Shown here: positions 8,343 to 16,566 of the stretch, piece by piece | Layout: each line of letters opens with the position of its first letter | Position numbering within the stretch: position 1 is the first letter of the stretch | Assembly: GCF_002920615.1 (NCBI RefSeq) | Contig: NZ_PQSU01000014.1 | Coordinates: forward strand, 62,001 to 126,000 | Reading direction: 5' to 3' | Origin: Streptomyces sp. Ru62 | GTDB lineage: Bacteria; Actinomycetota; Actinomycetes; Streptomycetales; Streptomycetaceae | Length of the DNA stretch: 64,000 bases | The notes under the pieces: generated by a model | Seen by the model: the letters and a program-made list of their open reading frames with translations, nothing else | Told to the model about the DNA's origin: nothing | Databases searched by the model: none | Position numbers and translations under genes: made by a program

Positions 8343-8843
8343 ATGTCCATGCGCAGCCGTAAGACCCTCCTCACCGCCGCGGCCCTCACGGCCGGCCTCA
8401 CCCTGGCCGCCGTCACGCCCGCCCTGGCGGGGGCCTCCGCGAGCGGCACGACCCGTGCCGCCGCCGTGTCGTCCGCGCAGGGCGACCCGCGGAACGTCAC
8501 CCAGCACGTGGCCGACTTCTACGGCGCCTACATCGACGCCGTCTGGGCCACCGACGACCCCACCGCCGCGACCGCCGCCAAGGCGCTGCGGGGCTTCTAC
8601 CTCTCCGCCGCCGCGCAGAAGAAGGTCACCGCCTTCGAGAAGAGGGAACACGCCGACGGCATCCTGTTCGCGCAGAACGTGCCGGTGAAGTGGAAGGTGG
8701 CCTACACCGGCTCCGGCGCCGGTCACGCCACCAGCAGGGTCACGCTCACCTGGGGGGACGGGCCGCACCCGCAGGTCAGCCGGATCGACGTCCAGTCCGA
8801 CCTGAAGACCCTGAAGATCACCGACCTGAAGCCGGCCGGCTGA
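8343..8843 (+). CDS. Secreted protein of unknown function
   Basis: This 166-residue protein has a signal peptide: MSMRSRKT, a hydrophobic core LLTAAALTAGLTLAAV, then a likely cleavage after PALA or ASA. The mature domain (about 130 residues) begins near RNVTQHVADFYGAYIDAVW and ends in KTLKITDLKP. It resembles small exported Streptomyces domains of alternating helices and strands. No catalytic residues or cysteines are obvious. The ATG at 8343 is used, and an in-frame ATG at 8334 is possible. A shared terminator with the convergent NPP1 gene follows. Confidence 0.72.
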   Translation: MSMRSRKTLLTAAALTAGLTLAAVTPALAGASASGTTRAAAVSSAQGDPRNVTQHVADFYGAYIDAVWATDDPTAATAAKALRGFYLSAAAQKKVTAFEKREHADGILFAQNVPVKWKVAYTGSGAGHATSRVTLTWGDGPHPQVSRIDVQSDLKTLKITDLKPAG

Positions 8844-8855
8844 CCGGGGCCCGGA

Positions 8856-8894
8856 CGCGGACCCCGCCCCGCCCCACTCGGAGCGGGGTCCGCG
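8856..8894. terminator. Bidirectional terminator between convergent genes
   Basis: A perfect 12-bp stem, CGCGGACCCCGC (8856-8867) with its complement at 8883-8894, lies between the stop codons at 8843 and 8964. It can serve both strands. Confidence 0.7.
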
Positions 8895-8963
8895 CCCGCC
8901 GGGCCGTTCCTCCGCCGGGCCGCCCGGCGTCGCTCGGGCCGAGGCGGGCGCGGGCGCCCGGGG

Positions 8964-9722
8964 TCAGGCGTTGGGGTCGAAGGGGATGCCCGACGGCATG
9001 GAGTGCGCCAGCGCGTACTGGAAGTCGCCGTCGTCGATCTTGATCGTGGCGGCCCCGAAGTCCGCGCTCAGCAGCTTCTCGCGGTAGCCCGCCGGATAGC
9101 CGTTCCAGCCGACCAGCCGCGGGTAGAACCAGCCGCCCGTCACGTTCTCCGGCGGCTCGTCGTTGGTGTTGGCGAACCGGAAGCAGTGGGTCGAGACGCC
9201 GTCCTTGTGGTAGACGATCTTCGGGTGGGTGCCGTCGAAGCGCACCGAGGAGCGGGCCGCCACCTGGTAGCCCGAGTGCTGGGACACCGAGACGTACTGG
9301 ACGCTGTTGTCCTTGATCCACACCACGACGTGCTCCCAGTCGTGGGTGTGCCCGATGGCGGCGGGCCCGAGGGTCGCCTGGTCCTTCTCGAAGTAGCTGG
9401 CGTACATCACCGCGCACCAGCCGTTGTTGCACTTCTCGCGCGAGTAGGTGTTGGCGTTGGCGAGCTGCGCGTAGTCGTGGCAGTGGCCGTTGACGTCACC
9501 CCCCAGCTTCAGGCCGGGGTTGATGGTGCCGTCGCTGCCGATGGCGGCGGTGGCGTAACAACCGTCACCGTCGTAGTCGTAGGCGGGGGAGAAGCTCTGT
9601 TCCAGGCCGTCGGCGTTCTGCGGCAGCAACTGCAGGACGCTGGCGCCGGCGGTGCCGGGCGAGGTGAGGACGAGGGCGAGCGCGCCGAGGGCGGCGGCGA
9701 GCGCGGAGGTCAACTGACGCAC
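8964..9722 (-). CDS. NPP1 family (necrosis-inducing-like) secreted protein
   Basis: This 252-residue exported protein has a clear signal peptide (LTSALAAALGALALVLTSPGT) and the NPP1/NLP heptapeptide region, here GHTHDWEHVVVW. The plant-toxic consensus is GHRHDWE. Flanking blocks AYDYDGDGCYATAAI and CNNGWCAVMYASYFEKDQ are typical of the family and hold two conserved cysteines. NLP proteins bind sphingolipids and lyse plant membranes in pathogens. Many soil actinomycetes encode homologues whose role is unknown. The Arg-to-Thr change in the signature means plant toxicity should not be assumed. The start is GTG 9722, with GGGAG upstream. Confidence 0.88.
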   Translation of the reverse strand: MRQLTSALAAALGALALVLTSPGTAGASVLQLLPQNADGLEQSFSPAYDYDGDGCYATAAIGSDGTINPGLKLGGDVNGHCHDYAQLANANTYSREKCNNGWCAVMYASYFEKDQATLGPAAIGHTHDWEHVVVWIKDNSVQYVSVSQHSGYQVAARSSVRFDGTHPKIVYHKDGVSTHCFRFANTNDEPPENVTGGWFYPRLVGWNGYPAGYREKLLSADFGAATIKIDDGDFQYALAHSMPSGIPFDPNA

Positions 9723-9954
9723 GTGGGCTCCCTGTTGTCGAGGCGCCGCAGATTCTCGCAACGCCTCGGCGGGAGGGGCCACCCTCCGAACTGAACTTTG
9801 CCGCAAGGCCAGTTGAACGTGGCGGTCGAAGCCACCCGAGTGGGTGCCGTCGTACCGCTATCGGCCGGAAGTCAGGCGTTCACCCTGACTCCGGCGCAAG
9901 ACACGGTTCGGGCCGGTGCCCGGACGGTGTTTCGGCGGTGTCCGCGCCGGGGGC

Positions 9955-11097
9955 TCACCCGTGGCGGGCCTTCTCGCCGCGGCCGTGGTGGCGGCGGCGC
10001 TCGACGGGCGTGCGGTGCACCGCGATCAGCGCCGCGTCGTCGCCGAGCCGGCCGCCGACGTGGGCGAGCAGATCGCGCCGCAGGTGGTGCATCAGGGCTT
10101 CGGGGCTGTCCTCGGTCCACCGCGCGACCCGGTCGGCGAGCGGATAGAACCGGCCGTGCTCGTCCCGGGCTTCCATGACCCCGTCCGTGTAGAGCAGCAG
10201 CGTGTCACCCGGCTCGAAGGAGAACACGTCCAGGGTGTGCTCGGCACCCGCGTGCACCCCGAGCGGCGGCGACGGGTGCAGGCTCGGGACGGTCACGACG
10301 TGGCCGGGGCTCAGCAGCAGCGGCGGCGGATGACCACAACTCGTCATCCGGGTGACCGGGTCGCGGTCCGGGATGTCCACGAGCAGCGCGGTGGCGAACC
10401 GCTCGCCCTCCTCCTCGGGGCTCTCCAGATCGGCCGCGTAACGGGTGACGCTCTGGTCCAGCCGGGTCGCCAGCTCGGACAGCGGGATGTGCCGGTGGGC
10501 GCTCTCCCGGAACGAGCCGAGCAGCAGCGCGGCCTCACCGATGGCGGGCAGCCCCTTGCCGCGGACGTCACCGATGAGGAGGCGGACCGAGCTGTCGGAC
10601 ACGGTCGCCGCGTAGAGATCGCCGCCGATCTGGGCCTCGTCCTCCGCGGCCAGGTACAGCGAGGCGATCCGCAGCGGGCCGATCTGCTCGGGCAACGGCC
10701 ACATCAGGACGTGCTGCGCGGCCTCGGCGACCGTGCGGACCTGGGCCAGCTGGGCCTGCCGGCGCTCGCGTAGGGTGCTGTAGAGGACCGTGAGCACCAC
10801 GAGGATCACGAGGGTGACGAGCTGCACGACGTGATTGGTGGTGGTGAGCCCGCCGCGGTGGACGCCGATGAGGAACTGCGCGGCCACCGCGAGCGCCCCG
10901 ATCCCCGCCGTCGCCCGGGGACCGGCGAAGGACGGGGTGAGCGCGGGCGCGATCACCAGGGCCGGCCCGAGATGGATGTCCCAGGGCAGCCGCAGGTCCG
11001 CCACCGTGATCACCACGATGAGCACGATCGGGAGGACCAGCAGCGCGTGGACCGACTGCCACCGCTGCCGGAGGCGGACGCGCGCCCCGGGTGCCAT
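9955..11097 (-). CDS. Membrane-bound SpoIIE/PP2C-type serine phosphatase
   Basis: This 380-residue protein has an N-terminal membrane module of about four helices (LLVLPIVLIVVITVADL, PALVIAPALTPSF, IGALAVAAQFLIGV, LVTLVILVVLTVLY). A PP2C/SpoIIE domain follows with the metal-binding motifs AQIGGDLYAA, LIGDVRGKGLPAIGEA, TSCGHPPPLLL and LLLYTDGVMEARDEHGRFYPL. Such phosphatases dephosphorylate anti-anti-sigma (STAS) proteins in partner-switching pathways. The ATG at 11097 matches the start position of the paralogue at 53447-54592, which has the same architecture. The C-terminus ends in a basic tail. No cognate anti-sigma factor is adjacent. Confidence 0.88.
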   Translation of the reverse strand: MAPGARVRLRQRWQSVHALLVLPIVLIVVITVADLRLPWDIHLGPALVIAPALTPSFAGPRATAGIGALAVAAQFLIGVHRGGLTTTNHVVQLVTLVILVVLTVLYSTLRERRQAQLAQVRTVAEAAQHVLMWPLPEQIGPLRIASLYLAAEDEAQIGGDLYAATVSDSSVRLLIGDVRGKGLPAIGEAALLLGSFRESAHRHIPLSELATRLDQSVTRYAADLESPEEEGERFATALLVDIPDRDPVTRMTSCGHPPPLLLSPGHVVTVPSLHPSPPLGVHAGAEHTLDVFSFEPGDTLLLYTDGVMEARDEHGRFYPLADRVARWTEDSPEALMHHLRRDLLAHVGGRLGDDAALIAVHRTPVERRRHHGRGEKARHG

Positions 11098-11185
11098 GCC
11101 TACCAGCGTGCTCCCGGCCTGGTCGACCGGCCACTCGCTGAGCGCCGCTGCCGCACGGCGACTGCCGTCGCCGCGCAACCGCCCC

Positions 11186-11231
11186 GCCCGCCGGTACCGC
11201 AGGCCCCGGCACCGGCGGGCGGGGCCTGCGG
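11186..11231 (+). other. Two interleaved hairpins (alternative or pseudoknot fold)
   Basis: Arm A 11186-11195 (GCCCGCCGGT) pairs perfectly with 11211-11220. Arm B 11197-11207 (CCGCAGGCCCC) pairs perfectly with 11221-11231. The order A-B-A'-B' means the hairpins exclude each other or form a pseudoknot. The element sits between the divergent starts at 11097 and 11364, in the likely 5' leader of the nucleotidyltransferase operon. Confidence 0.5.
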
Positions 11232-11363
11232 CACCCCGGCGCTCGTCATCGAAGGAGTGAAGCCTTCCGGTGACGCCGTGTCGCCGGCGGCGCGCCGGGT
11301 ACCCGTACGCACCCCGGGGCCGATCCGGCCGCCCCGGGACGCAGGGTGCCGAATGGAGAGGTC

Positions 11364-12050
11364 ATGACGCACAACGGGGAGGACACCGCGCCCCTCCGGC
11401 GACCGGAGGTCACCGAACTCCGGCTCGCCTCGGACGGGGCCGGCCTGGAGTTCACGTCCGCGCCGGAACCGGCGCAACTGCCGCACGACCGCAGTCAGGC
11501 GATCCTGGAGGCCGCCAAGGAGATCGGCTCGCTCCTCAAACGCGCGGGCCACCCCTTCGCGCTCGCCGGCAGCGTGGCGGTCTACGCCCACGGCGGCAGC
11601 CGCTACCTCCAGCACGACGCGGACTTCGCCATCCTGCCCGACGACGCCGAGGCGGTGGCCGCCACACTGAGCGAGGCCGGTCTGCCCGTGCGGACCCCAC
11701 CGGAGGACTGGCTGCTGAAGACCACCTGCCACGGCCAGAACGTCGACATCATCTTCGCGCTGGCCCACCAGCCCGTCACCCGCGACATGCTCGACCGGGC
11801 ACACGTCCTGCCGGTCGACTCGGTGCTCATGCCGGTCCTGTCGCCGACCGACCTGATCCGCAGCCTGATCAGCGCCTTCTCCGAGCACTACTGCGACTTC
11901 GGGTCGGTCCTGCCGGTGGCCCGCGCCGTCCGCGAGAAGGTCGACTGGGACGAGGTCCGCACGACCTGCGGCGGCCAGCCCATGCCGGCCGCCTTCCTCT
12001 TCCTTCTCGAACGGCTGAACGTGATCGATGCCCAGGAGGGGCAGCCATGA
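11364..12050 (+). CDS. Nucleotidyltransferase-fold protein (AbiEii/DUF6036-like)
   Basis: This 228-residue protein shows the minimal nucleotidyltransferase pattern: LAGSVAVYAHGG (Gly69-Ser70), then the metal-binding pair DAD (Asp85, Asp87) and a third acid, Asp128 in NVDIIF. This set resembles the AbiEii-type and other DUF6036-like nucleotidyltransferases that modify RNA or protein. All catalytic acids are present, so it is probably active. The target is unknown. ATG 11364 follows GGAGAGG. Its stop overlaps the next start in ATGA, so it is translated together with the BON and metallophosphoesterase genes. Confidence 0.75.
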   Translation: MTHNGEDTAPLRRPEVTELRLASDGAGLEFTSAPEPAQLPHDRSQAILEAAKEIGSLLKRAGHPFALAGSVAVYAHGGSRYLQHDADFAILPDDAEAVAATLSEAGLPVRTPPEDWLLKTTCHGQNVDIIFALAHQPVTRDMLDRAHVLPVDSVLMPVLSPTDLIRSLISAFSEHYCDFGSVLPVARAVREKVDWDEVRTTCGGQPMPAAFLFLLERLNVIDAQEGQP

Positions 12051-12325
12051 CCGACACGAGCCCGCCGCCCCCGTCGGCGGCAGGGAGTCTCGACTACCGC
12101 GTCGCCCACCTCGCCGAGCACCTGGCCTGCGGAGACCTCGCGGAACTCGGCGTACGGCTCGAACTGCGCGGCGACGCCGTCCTGCTCACCGGCACCGTGC
12201 CGTCCACCCAGTGCCGGGACGACATCCTGCGCATGGCCCGCGAGGAACTGGCGGGGCACCCGGTCCACAGCGACCTGCTCATCGCCGGGACCTCCTCGCC
12301 CGACCACGGAGAGGACCTGACATGA
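12047..12325 (+). CDS. BON domain protein
   Basis: This 92-residue protein consists almost entirely of a BON domain: YRVAHLAEHLACGDLAELGV, then VLLTGTVPSTQCRDDILRMA and VHSDLLIAG, the helix-strand pattern of OsmY-type domains. BON domains bind phospholipid or other hydrophobic ligands in secreted proteins. Here there is no signal peptide, so a cytoplasmic scaffolding role is more likely (inference). It overlaps both neighbours by four bases (ATGA), which places it as the middle gene of a tightly coupled trio. Confidence 0.75.
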   Translation: MTDTSPPPPSAAGSLDYRVAHLAEHLACGDLAELGVRLELRGDAVLLTGTVPSTQCRDDILRMAREELAGHPVHSDLLIAGTSSPDHGEDLT

Positions 12326-13053
12326 TCCGCGTCGCGGCCGTGGGCGACATCCACATGGGCCCCGAGAGCCAGGGCACCCTGCGGCCCTCCTTCGAGACAC
12401 TGCCCGCGTGTGCCGACGTCCTGCTGCTCGCCGGCGACCTCACCCGCCACGGCACGCCGGAGGAGGCCGCGATCGTCGCCCGTGAGATCAAGGACCTCGG
12501 GGTGCCCGTCGTCGCCGTACTGGGCAACCACGACCACCACGACGAGCGGCCCGAAGAGGTCACCGCGATCCTCCGTGACGCGGGCGCGCACGTCCTCGAA
12601 GGGCAGGCGGCCGTCGTCACCGCCGACGGCGCCCGGATCGGGGTCGCCGGGACCAAGGGCTTCGGCGGCGGCTTCGTCGGCCGCTGCGCGGGGGAGTTCG
12701 GCGAACCGCTGATGAAGGAGTTCGTCCGCTACACCCGGCGGAGCGCGGACGGCCTGCACAGCGCCCTGAAGAACCTGGAGGAGTGGGACTGCGACGTGCG
12801 GATCGCGCTGACCCACTTCTCACCGGTGCCGGACACCCTGGCCGGGGAGCCGCTGGAGATCTACCCCTTCCTCGGCAGCTACCTGCTCGCCGAGGCCATC
12901 GACACCGGCGGCGCCGACCTCGCCGTGCACGGCCACGCCCACGCCGGCACCGAGCACGGCATCACCAGCGGGGGCGTCCGCGTACGCAACGTCGCCCAGC
13001 CGGTGATCGGCCAGGCGTTCCACGTGTACCACCTGCCTTCCCGGCACGGGTGA
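12322..13053 (+). CDS. Metallophosphoesterase
   Basis: This 243-residue calcineurin-like phosphoesterase has all the metal-binding motifs in order: GDIH (Asp9, His11), LLAGDLTRHG, GNHDHHD, LTHFSP and HGHAHAGT. It hydrolyses a phosphomonoester or diester bound at a two-metal centre. It is co-translated with the nucleotidyltransferase and BON genes, so one plausible role is removal of the modification added by the nucleotidyltransferase (inference). The start ATG overlaps the BON stop codon. It ends the operon. Confidence 0.9.
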   Translation: MIRVAAVGDIHMGPESQGTLRPSFETLPACADVLLLAGDLTRHGTPEEAAIVAREIKDLGVPVVAVLGNHDHHDERPEEVTAILRDAGAHVLEGQAAVVTADGARIGVAGTKGFGGGFVGRCAGEFGEPLMKEFVRYTRRSADGLHSALKNLEEWDCDVRIALTHFSPVPDTLAGEPLEIYPFLGSYLLAEAIDTGGADLAVHGHAHAGTEHGITSGGVRVRNVAQPVIGQAFHVYHLPSRHG

Positions 13054-13064
13054 CGGGACGGGGC

Positions 13065-13102
13065 GCCGGACGGTGCCGGGACGGGGGCCGGACGGTGCCG
13101 GG
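13065..13102 (+). repeat. 22-bp direct repeat, two copies
   Basis: GCCGGACGGTGCCGGG occurs at 13065-13080 and 13087-13102, a 22-base period directly after the metallophosphoesterase stop. The remaining sequence between 13054 and 13229 holds no gene. Confidence 0.55.
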
Positions 13103-13229
13103 CGGGTGGTCCCGGGCGGGGCGAGCCGGTCGACGCGGATGGCATTGGCCGGGGCCAGTCGACTCACATCCGACGAGGCCGGCCCCGCCGGAGCCGTCGG
13201 CCCGCGCGGGCGCTCCGCCCGGGGGGGCA

Positions 13230-13306
13230 CGCCGCCGTGCTCACCGCCTCACGGACGGTGGCGTGGCCGTCCTTCGTGGGGAGTGTGAGCCGCACCGGTT
13301 GGTCGC
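13230..13306 (-). pseudogene. Decayed copy of the 3' end of the adjacent MFS gene
   Basis: Read on the minus strand, this segment encodes RDQPVRLTLPTKDGHATVREAVSTAA. It parallels CEPVPLTLPTKDGDVTDREALSTAA, the last residues of the MFS protein ending at 13420. The TGA stop of the real gene corresponds to TGC here. Sequence to the left of the copy (gtcgacgcggatggc) also resembles sequence to the left of the MFS gene. It is what remains of a tandem duplication whose other parts were lost. Confidence 0.7.
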
Positions 13307-13419
13307 GCTGATGCCCGGTGCGGCCGGTGCCCGGTGGGGCTAGCGGTCGGCGCGGCTGGGGTCCGTGCGGATGGCCCCCGGGTACGGCTTGCCGGCCCGC
13401 CCGTGCCCCGCCGGGGGCG

Positions 13420-14754
13420 TCACGCCGCCGTGCTCAGTGCCTCGCGATCGGTGACGTCGCCGTCCTTCGTGGGCAGTGTCAGCGGCACCGGTTCGCAGCG
13501 GCGGCGCAGCAGCAGGCCCGCGCCGATCGACCCGGCGATGAGGAGGCCGCCGGCCACCAGCGCGCCGCGTGCGCCGGCCCACTCCATGAGCAGGCCCAGC
13601 AGCGGCGGACCGCCGAGGCTCCACACCGTGCCGACGCTGCTCCACACGCCGAGCACCCGGCCCCGCAGATGCGGCGGCGGATCGGTCTGGAGGACGGCCG
13701 TGCCGGCGGTGTCGGAGACGGACTCCACGATCGCCATCGGCAGCACCAGGACCAGCAGCACGGCCAGCGACGGCGACAGACCCGCCACCACCTGGAGCAG
13801 CGCGCCCCCCGCCGCCAGCAGACCCACGGTCCGCACGGACGGCCTGCGCAGCCGGGCGCCGAGAATGGCGCCGAGGATGCCGCCGACGGCGAGCACCGTG
13901 GACACCGTGCCGAACGCCCCGGCGCCGCCGGCCAGCGGTCCCGTGACGAGCACGGCGAGGGTCAGGCCGTAGTTGCGCCCGAAGACGGAGCTGAGCCCGG
14001 TGATGCCCGCGAGCGCGACCAGGCGGGGCCTGCGCGCGAAGAAGGACAGGCCCTCCCGCACGGTCATGCCCGCGCGCGCCGGAACCGCCCGAACCCCGGC
14101 CGCCGGCTCCCCGGCGGTCCCGGGCACCGGCCGCAGGAACGGCACCACCGCGGCCACGAACAGGAACGACAGCCCGTTCGCGGCGTACGCGGCGGACGTC
14201 CCGAGGAACCCGACGGTGACCCCGGCCAGGGCCGTGCCGGCCAGCCGGCCCGCGCTGTGCACCAGCGCGCCCACCCCGATCGCGGACGGCACGTCCTCCA
14301 CCGGCACCAGATCGTTGCCGAGCAGGGCACAGGCCGGTCCGTCGACGGTGGCGATGACGCCGGTCACGCCGGCCAGCACCAGCAGCGCCGTCATGTCGAT
14401 CCGGTCCAGCGCCACGAGCAGCGCGGTGGTGAAGGCGACCGCGGCGAGCAGGGCCTGACTGACGGTGACCGTCAGCTTCCGGGGCCAGCGGTCCACGGCA
14501 GCGCCGCCGAGCAGGCTCACGAACAGCGCGGGCGCCGCCTGCACGGACATGGACAGTCCGGTCGCCGCCGCCGAGCCCGTGATGTGCAGCACGAGCAGGT
14601 TCTGCACGGTGAGCTGCATCCACGTGCCGGCGTTGGAGACGAAGTTCGCGGCCGACCACCAGCGCATGCCCCGGTGCCGCAGGGATCGCCACGGCGAACG
14701 CGAGGCCGGGGCGGTGAGGGGTGCTGACGGGGGCTGGACAGGGTCAGAAGACAC
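13420..14754 (-). CDS. MFS exporter
   Basis: This 444-residue protein with about 12 membrane helices fits the major facilitator family branch related to EntS-like and TetA-like exporters. The early helix contains WWSAANFVSNAGTWMQLTVQNLL, with GGAAVDRWPRK as the cytoplasmic loop 2-3 motif and LRGRVLGVWSSVGTVWSLGG late in the protein. It probably exports a drug, siderophore or metabolite using the proton gradient. GTG 14754 gives a normal N-terminus but has no good ribosome-binding site, so a leaderless transcript is possible. A partial copy of its 3' end lies at 13230-13306. Confidence 0.85.
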   Translation of the reverse strand: MSSDPVQPPSAPLTAPASRSPWRSLRHRGMRWWSAANFVSNAGTWMQLTVQNLLVLHITGSAAATGLSMSVQAAPALFVSLLGGAAVDRWPRKLTVTVSQALLAAVAFTTALLVALDRIDMTALLVLAGVTGVIATVDGPACALLGNDLVPVEDVPSAIGVGALVHSAGRLAGTALAGVTVGFLGTSAAYAANGLSFLFVAAVVPFLRPVPGTAGEPAAGVRAVPARAGMTVREGLSFFARRPRLVALAGITGLSSVFGRNYGLTLAVLVTGPLAGGAGAFGTVSTVLAVGGILGAILGARLRRPSVRTVGLLAAGGALLQVVAGLSPSLAVLLVLVLPMAIVESVSDTAGTAVLQTDPPPHLRGRVLGVWSSVGTVWSLGGPPLLGLLMEWAGARGALVAGGLLIAGSIGAGLLLRRRCEPVPLTLPTKDGDVTDREALSTAA

Positions 14755-15379
14755 GACGGGGTACTCGGCAACCGGGAAAGTGGGAGGACCGGCGAGCCCG
14801 TCGGATCGGCAGCGCTGCACGGCCGGGGCTGCCAGGTCAGGGCGCCGACCATGGTGGCAGACGGGACGGCACGGTCGACGCCACCGCGTCCGCCGGTGCC
14901 CGCTGGTCTCCGCCAAACACCAGCGGGCATACGGTGGTTGGGGCGCGCGTGGGGTTCCTCACAGGGCCGGTTTCGGCCTGTCCGTTCCGGGTAGGCGCGG
15001 ACGGCGGACCGAGCGGCCCACCGGAGGAGCACGGTCGTGCACCGGCAGGGACGGACGACGGCGCCGGACCCCCGCTCACGACCCGGCGCGGTCGGCCGCC
15101 GCTTCCCCCGCAGCGACACGGGACAGGCCACCCCGTGCCGGTAGCGAACCGGCCACCGAACGCGTCGCCCTGCGACTGCGGCTGCCGCTCCGGCGCCGTC
15201 TTCCTGCCCGTGTCCACCGCGGCGACCGCCGGCTTGCGAGGTGGTGTGCGGCACCTCACGGCGTCACAGCCGAGCGGTCCTGCGGCTCCCAGGACCCGCA
15301 GAGCCCCGGACCCCCAGGAGGCACCGTCGGCGCCATGACCAGGACCCGCGGTCGCCGGGCGGAGTTCCCCCGGGCTCAC
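14755..15379. other. 625-base intergenic region
   Basis: Upstream region of the MFS gene and downstream of the aldo/keto reductase. A 35-residue Arg-rich frame (15037-15144, plus strand) has GGAGGA nine bases before a GTG but no family resemblance. Longer frames here have Streptomyces-atypical composition. I see no convincing gene. Confidence 0.4.
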
Positions 15380-16369
15380 CTAGCGATTGACGGCCCTCAT
15401 CCCCGCCTCGTCATACCGATCACCCGCCGCCGCAGGCAGCTCCGCGTCGATGCGGGCCAGGTCGTCCTTGGTCAGCTCGATGCCCACCGCGGCGGCGTTC
15501 TGCTCCAGGTACGTACGGCGCTTGGTGCCCGGGATCGGCACCAGGTCCTCGCCCTGGGCCAGCACCCACGCGATGGCGAGCTGGGCCGGGGTCACGTCCT
15601 TCTCGGCGGCGATCTCCTTCACCTTCTCCGCCAGCCGCAGGTTCGCCTCCAGATTGGCGTCCGCGAAGCGCGGGTTCGTGCGCCGGAAGTCGTTCTCGTC
15701 CAGCTCGTCGGGCGAGGTGAAGCGGCCCGCGAGGAAACCCCGGCCGAGCGGTGAGTACGGCACGAAGCCGATGCCCAGCTCCCGGCACGTGGGCAGCACC
15801 CCGGCCTCCACGTCCCGCGACCACAGCGAGTACTCGCTCTGCACCGCGGTGACCGGGTGGACGGCGTGCGCGCGCCGGATGGTCTCGGCGCTCGCCTCGC
15901 TCAACCCGATGTACCGCACCTTGCCCTCGGCGACCAGCTCGCCCAGCGCGCCGACGGTCTCCTCGATGGGCACGTTCGGGTCGACCCGGTGCTGGTAGTA
16001 CAGGTCGATGTGGTCGGTGCCCAGCCGCTGCAGCGAGCCGTGCACCGAGCTGCGCACATGCTCGGCCGAGCCGTCCTGCCGGCCGACCGTGCTCATGTCG
16101 CCGGGGACGGCGTCGTCCATCCGGTAGTTGAACTTCGTGGCGATGACGTACTCGTCGCGGTGGCCCCGGATCGCCTCACCGACGAGCGACTCGTTGGTGA
16201 GCGGCCCGTAGACCTGCGCGGTGTCGAGGAAGTCGATGCCGAGTTCGAGGGCGCGCCGAATGGTCGCGATGCCCTCCTCCTGGTCGGCGGAGCCGTAGAA
16301 GGCGGACATCCCCATGCATCCGAGCCCGATGGCCGATACCTGGAGGTCCCGCAGCCTGCGCTTGTGCAT
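15380..16369 (-). CDS. Aldo/keto reductase
   Basis: This 329-residue NADPH-dependent reductase of the AKR superfamily has the catalytic residues Asp49 and Tyr54 (DFLDTAQVYGP), Lys79 (ATKF) and the His of LYYQHRVDP. The C-terminal cofactor site is VPIPGTKRRTYLEQN. It resembles the YajO/AKR13-like enzymes that reduce aldehydes and methylglyoxal. The start at ATG 16369 is fixed by the conserved first strand (RDLQVSAIGLGCMGMS). An imperfect LacI-type box lies about 150 bases upstream. It is co-directional with the P450 gene but separated by 197 bases. Confidence 0.93.
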   Translation of the reverse strand: MHKRRLRDLQVSAIGLGCMGMSAFYGSADQEEGIATIRRALELGIDFLDTAQVYGPLTNESLVGEAIRGHRDEYVIATKFNYRMDDAVPGDMSTVGRQDGSAEHVRSSVHGSLQRLGTDHIDLYYQHRVDPNVPIEETVGALGELVAEGKVRYIGLSEASAETIRRAHAVHPVTAVQSEYSLWSRDVEAGVLPTCRELGIGFVPYSPLGRGFLAGRFTSPDELDENDFRRTNPRFADANLEANLRLAEKVKEIAAEKDVTPAQLAIAWVLAQGEDLVPIPGTKRRTYLEQNAAAVGIELTKDDLARIDAELPAAAGDRYDEAGMRAVNR

Positions 16370-16513
16370 GTGGGGTCACAGCCTTTCGTGCATTCGACGG
16401 TCGTTCTCCGGGCGCGAGGGCCTTCCTCCATCTAGCGACGGAATCCGGCACCCGGCATCCCGTGGGGGAGCCGGGTGCCGGCACGCGCACCGGCGCTGTG
16501 TGACGCTACGAGC

Positions 16514-16527
16514 TGGAGCGCTCTCCA
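16514..16527. promoter_or_regulatory. Weak LacI-type box
   Basis: TGGAGCGCTCTCCA contains the perfect 8-bp core GAGCGCTC of LacI-family operators, but the flanks are not symmetrical. It lies between the P450 stop and the aldo/keto reductase start. It could regulate the reductase. Confidence 0.25.
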
Positions 16528-16566
16528 AGTCAAGCCGTGCCGGGGGCGGGACGGTGTTCCGCGGTG

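Noticed and set aside
15037..15144. A 35-residue frame with GGAGGA before a GTG
   Set aside because: The product is Arg-rich with no family and no supporting context; ribosome-binding-like sequence is common in such DNA.
16514..16527. A second CebR-like box upstream of the aldo/keto reductase
   Set aside because: Only the 8-bp core is symmetrical and the outer bases do not match the CebR consensus, so it is listed only as a weak site.
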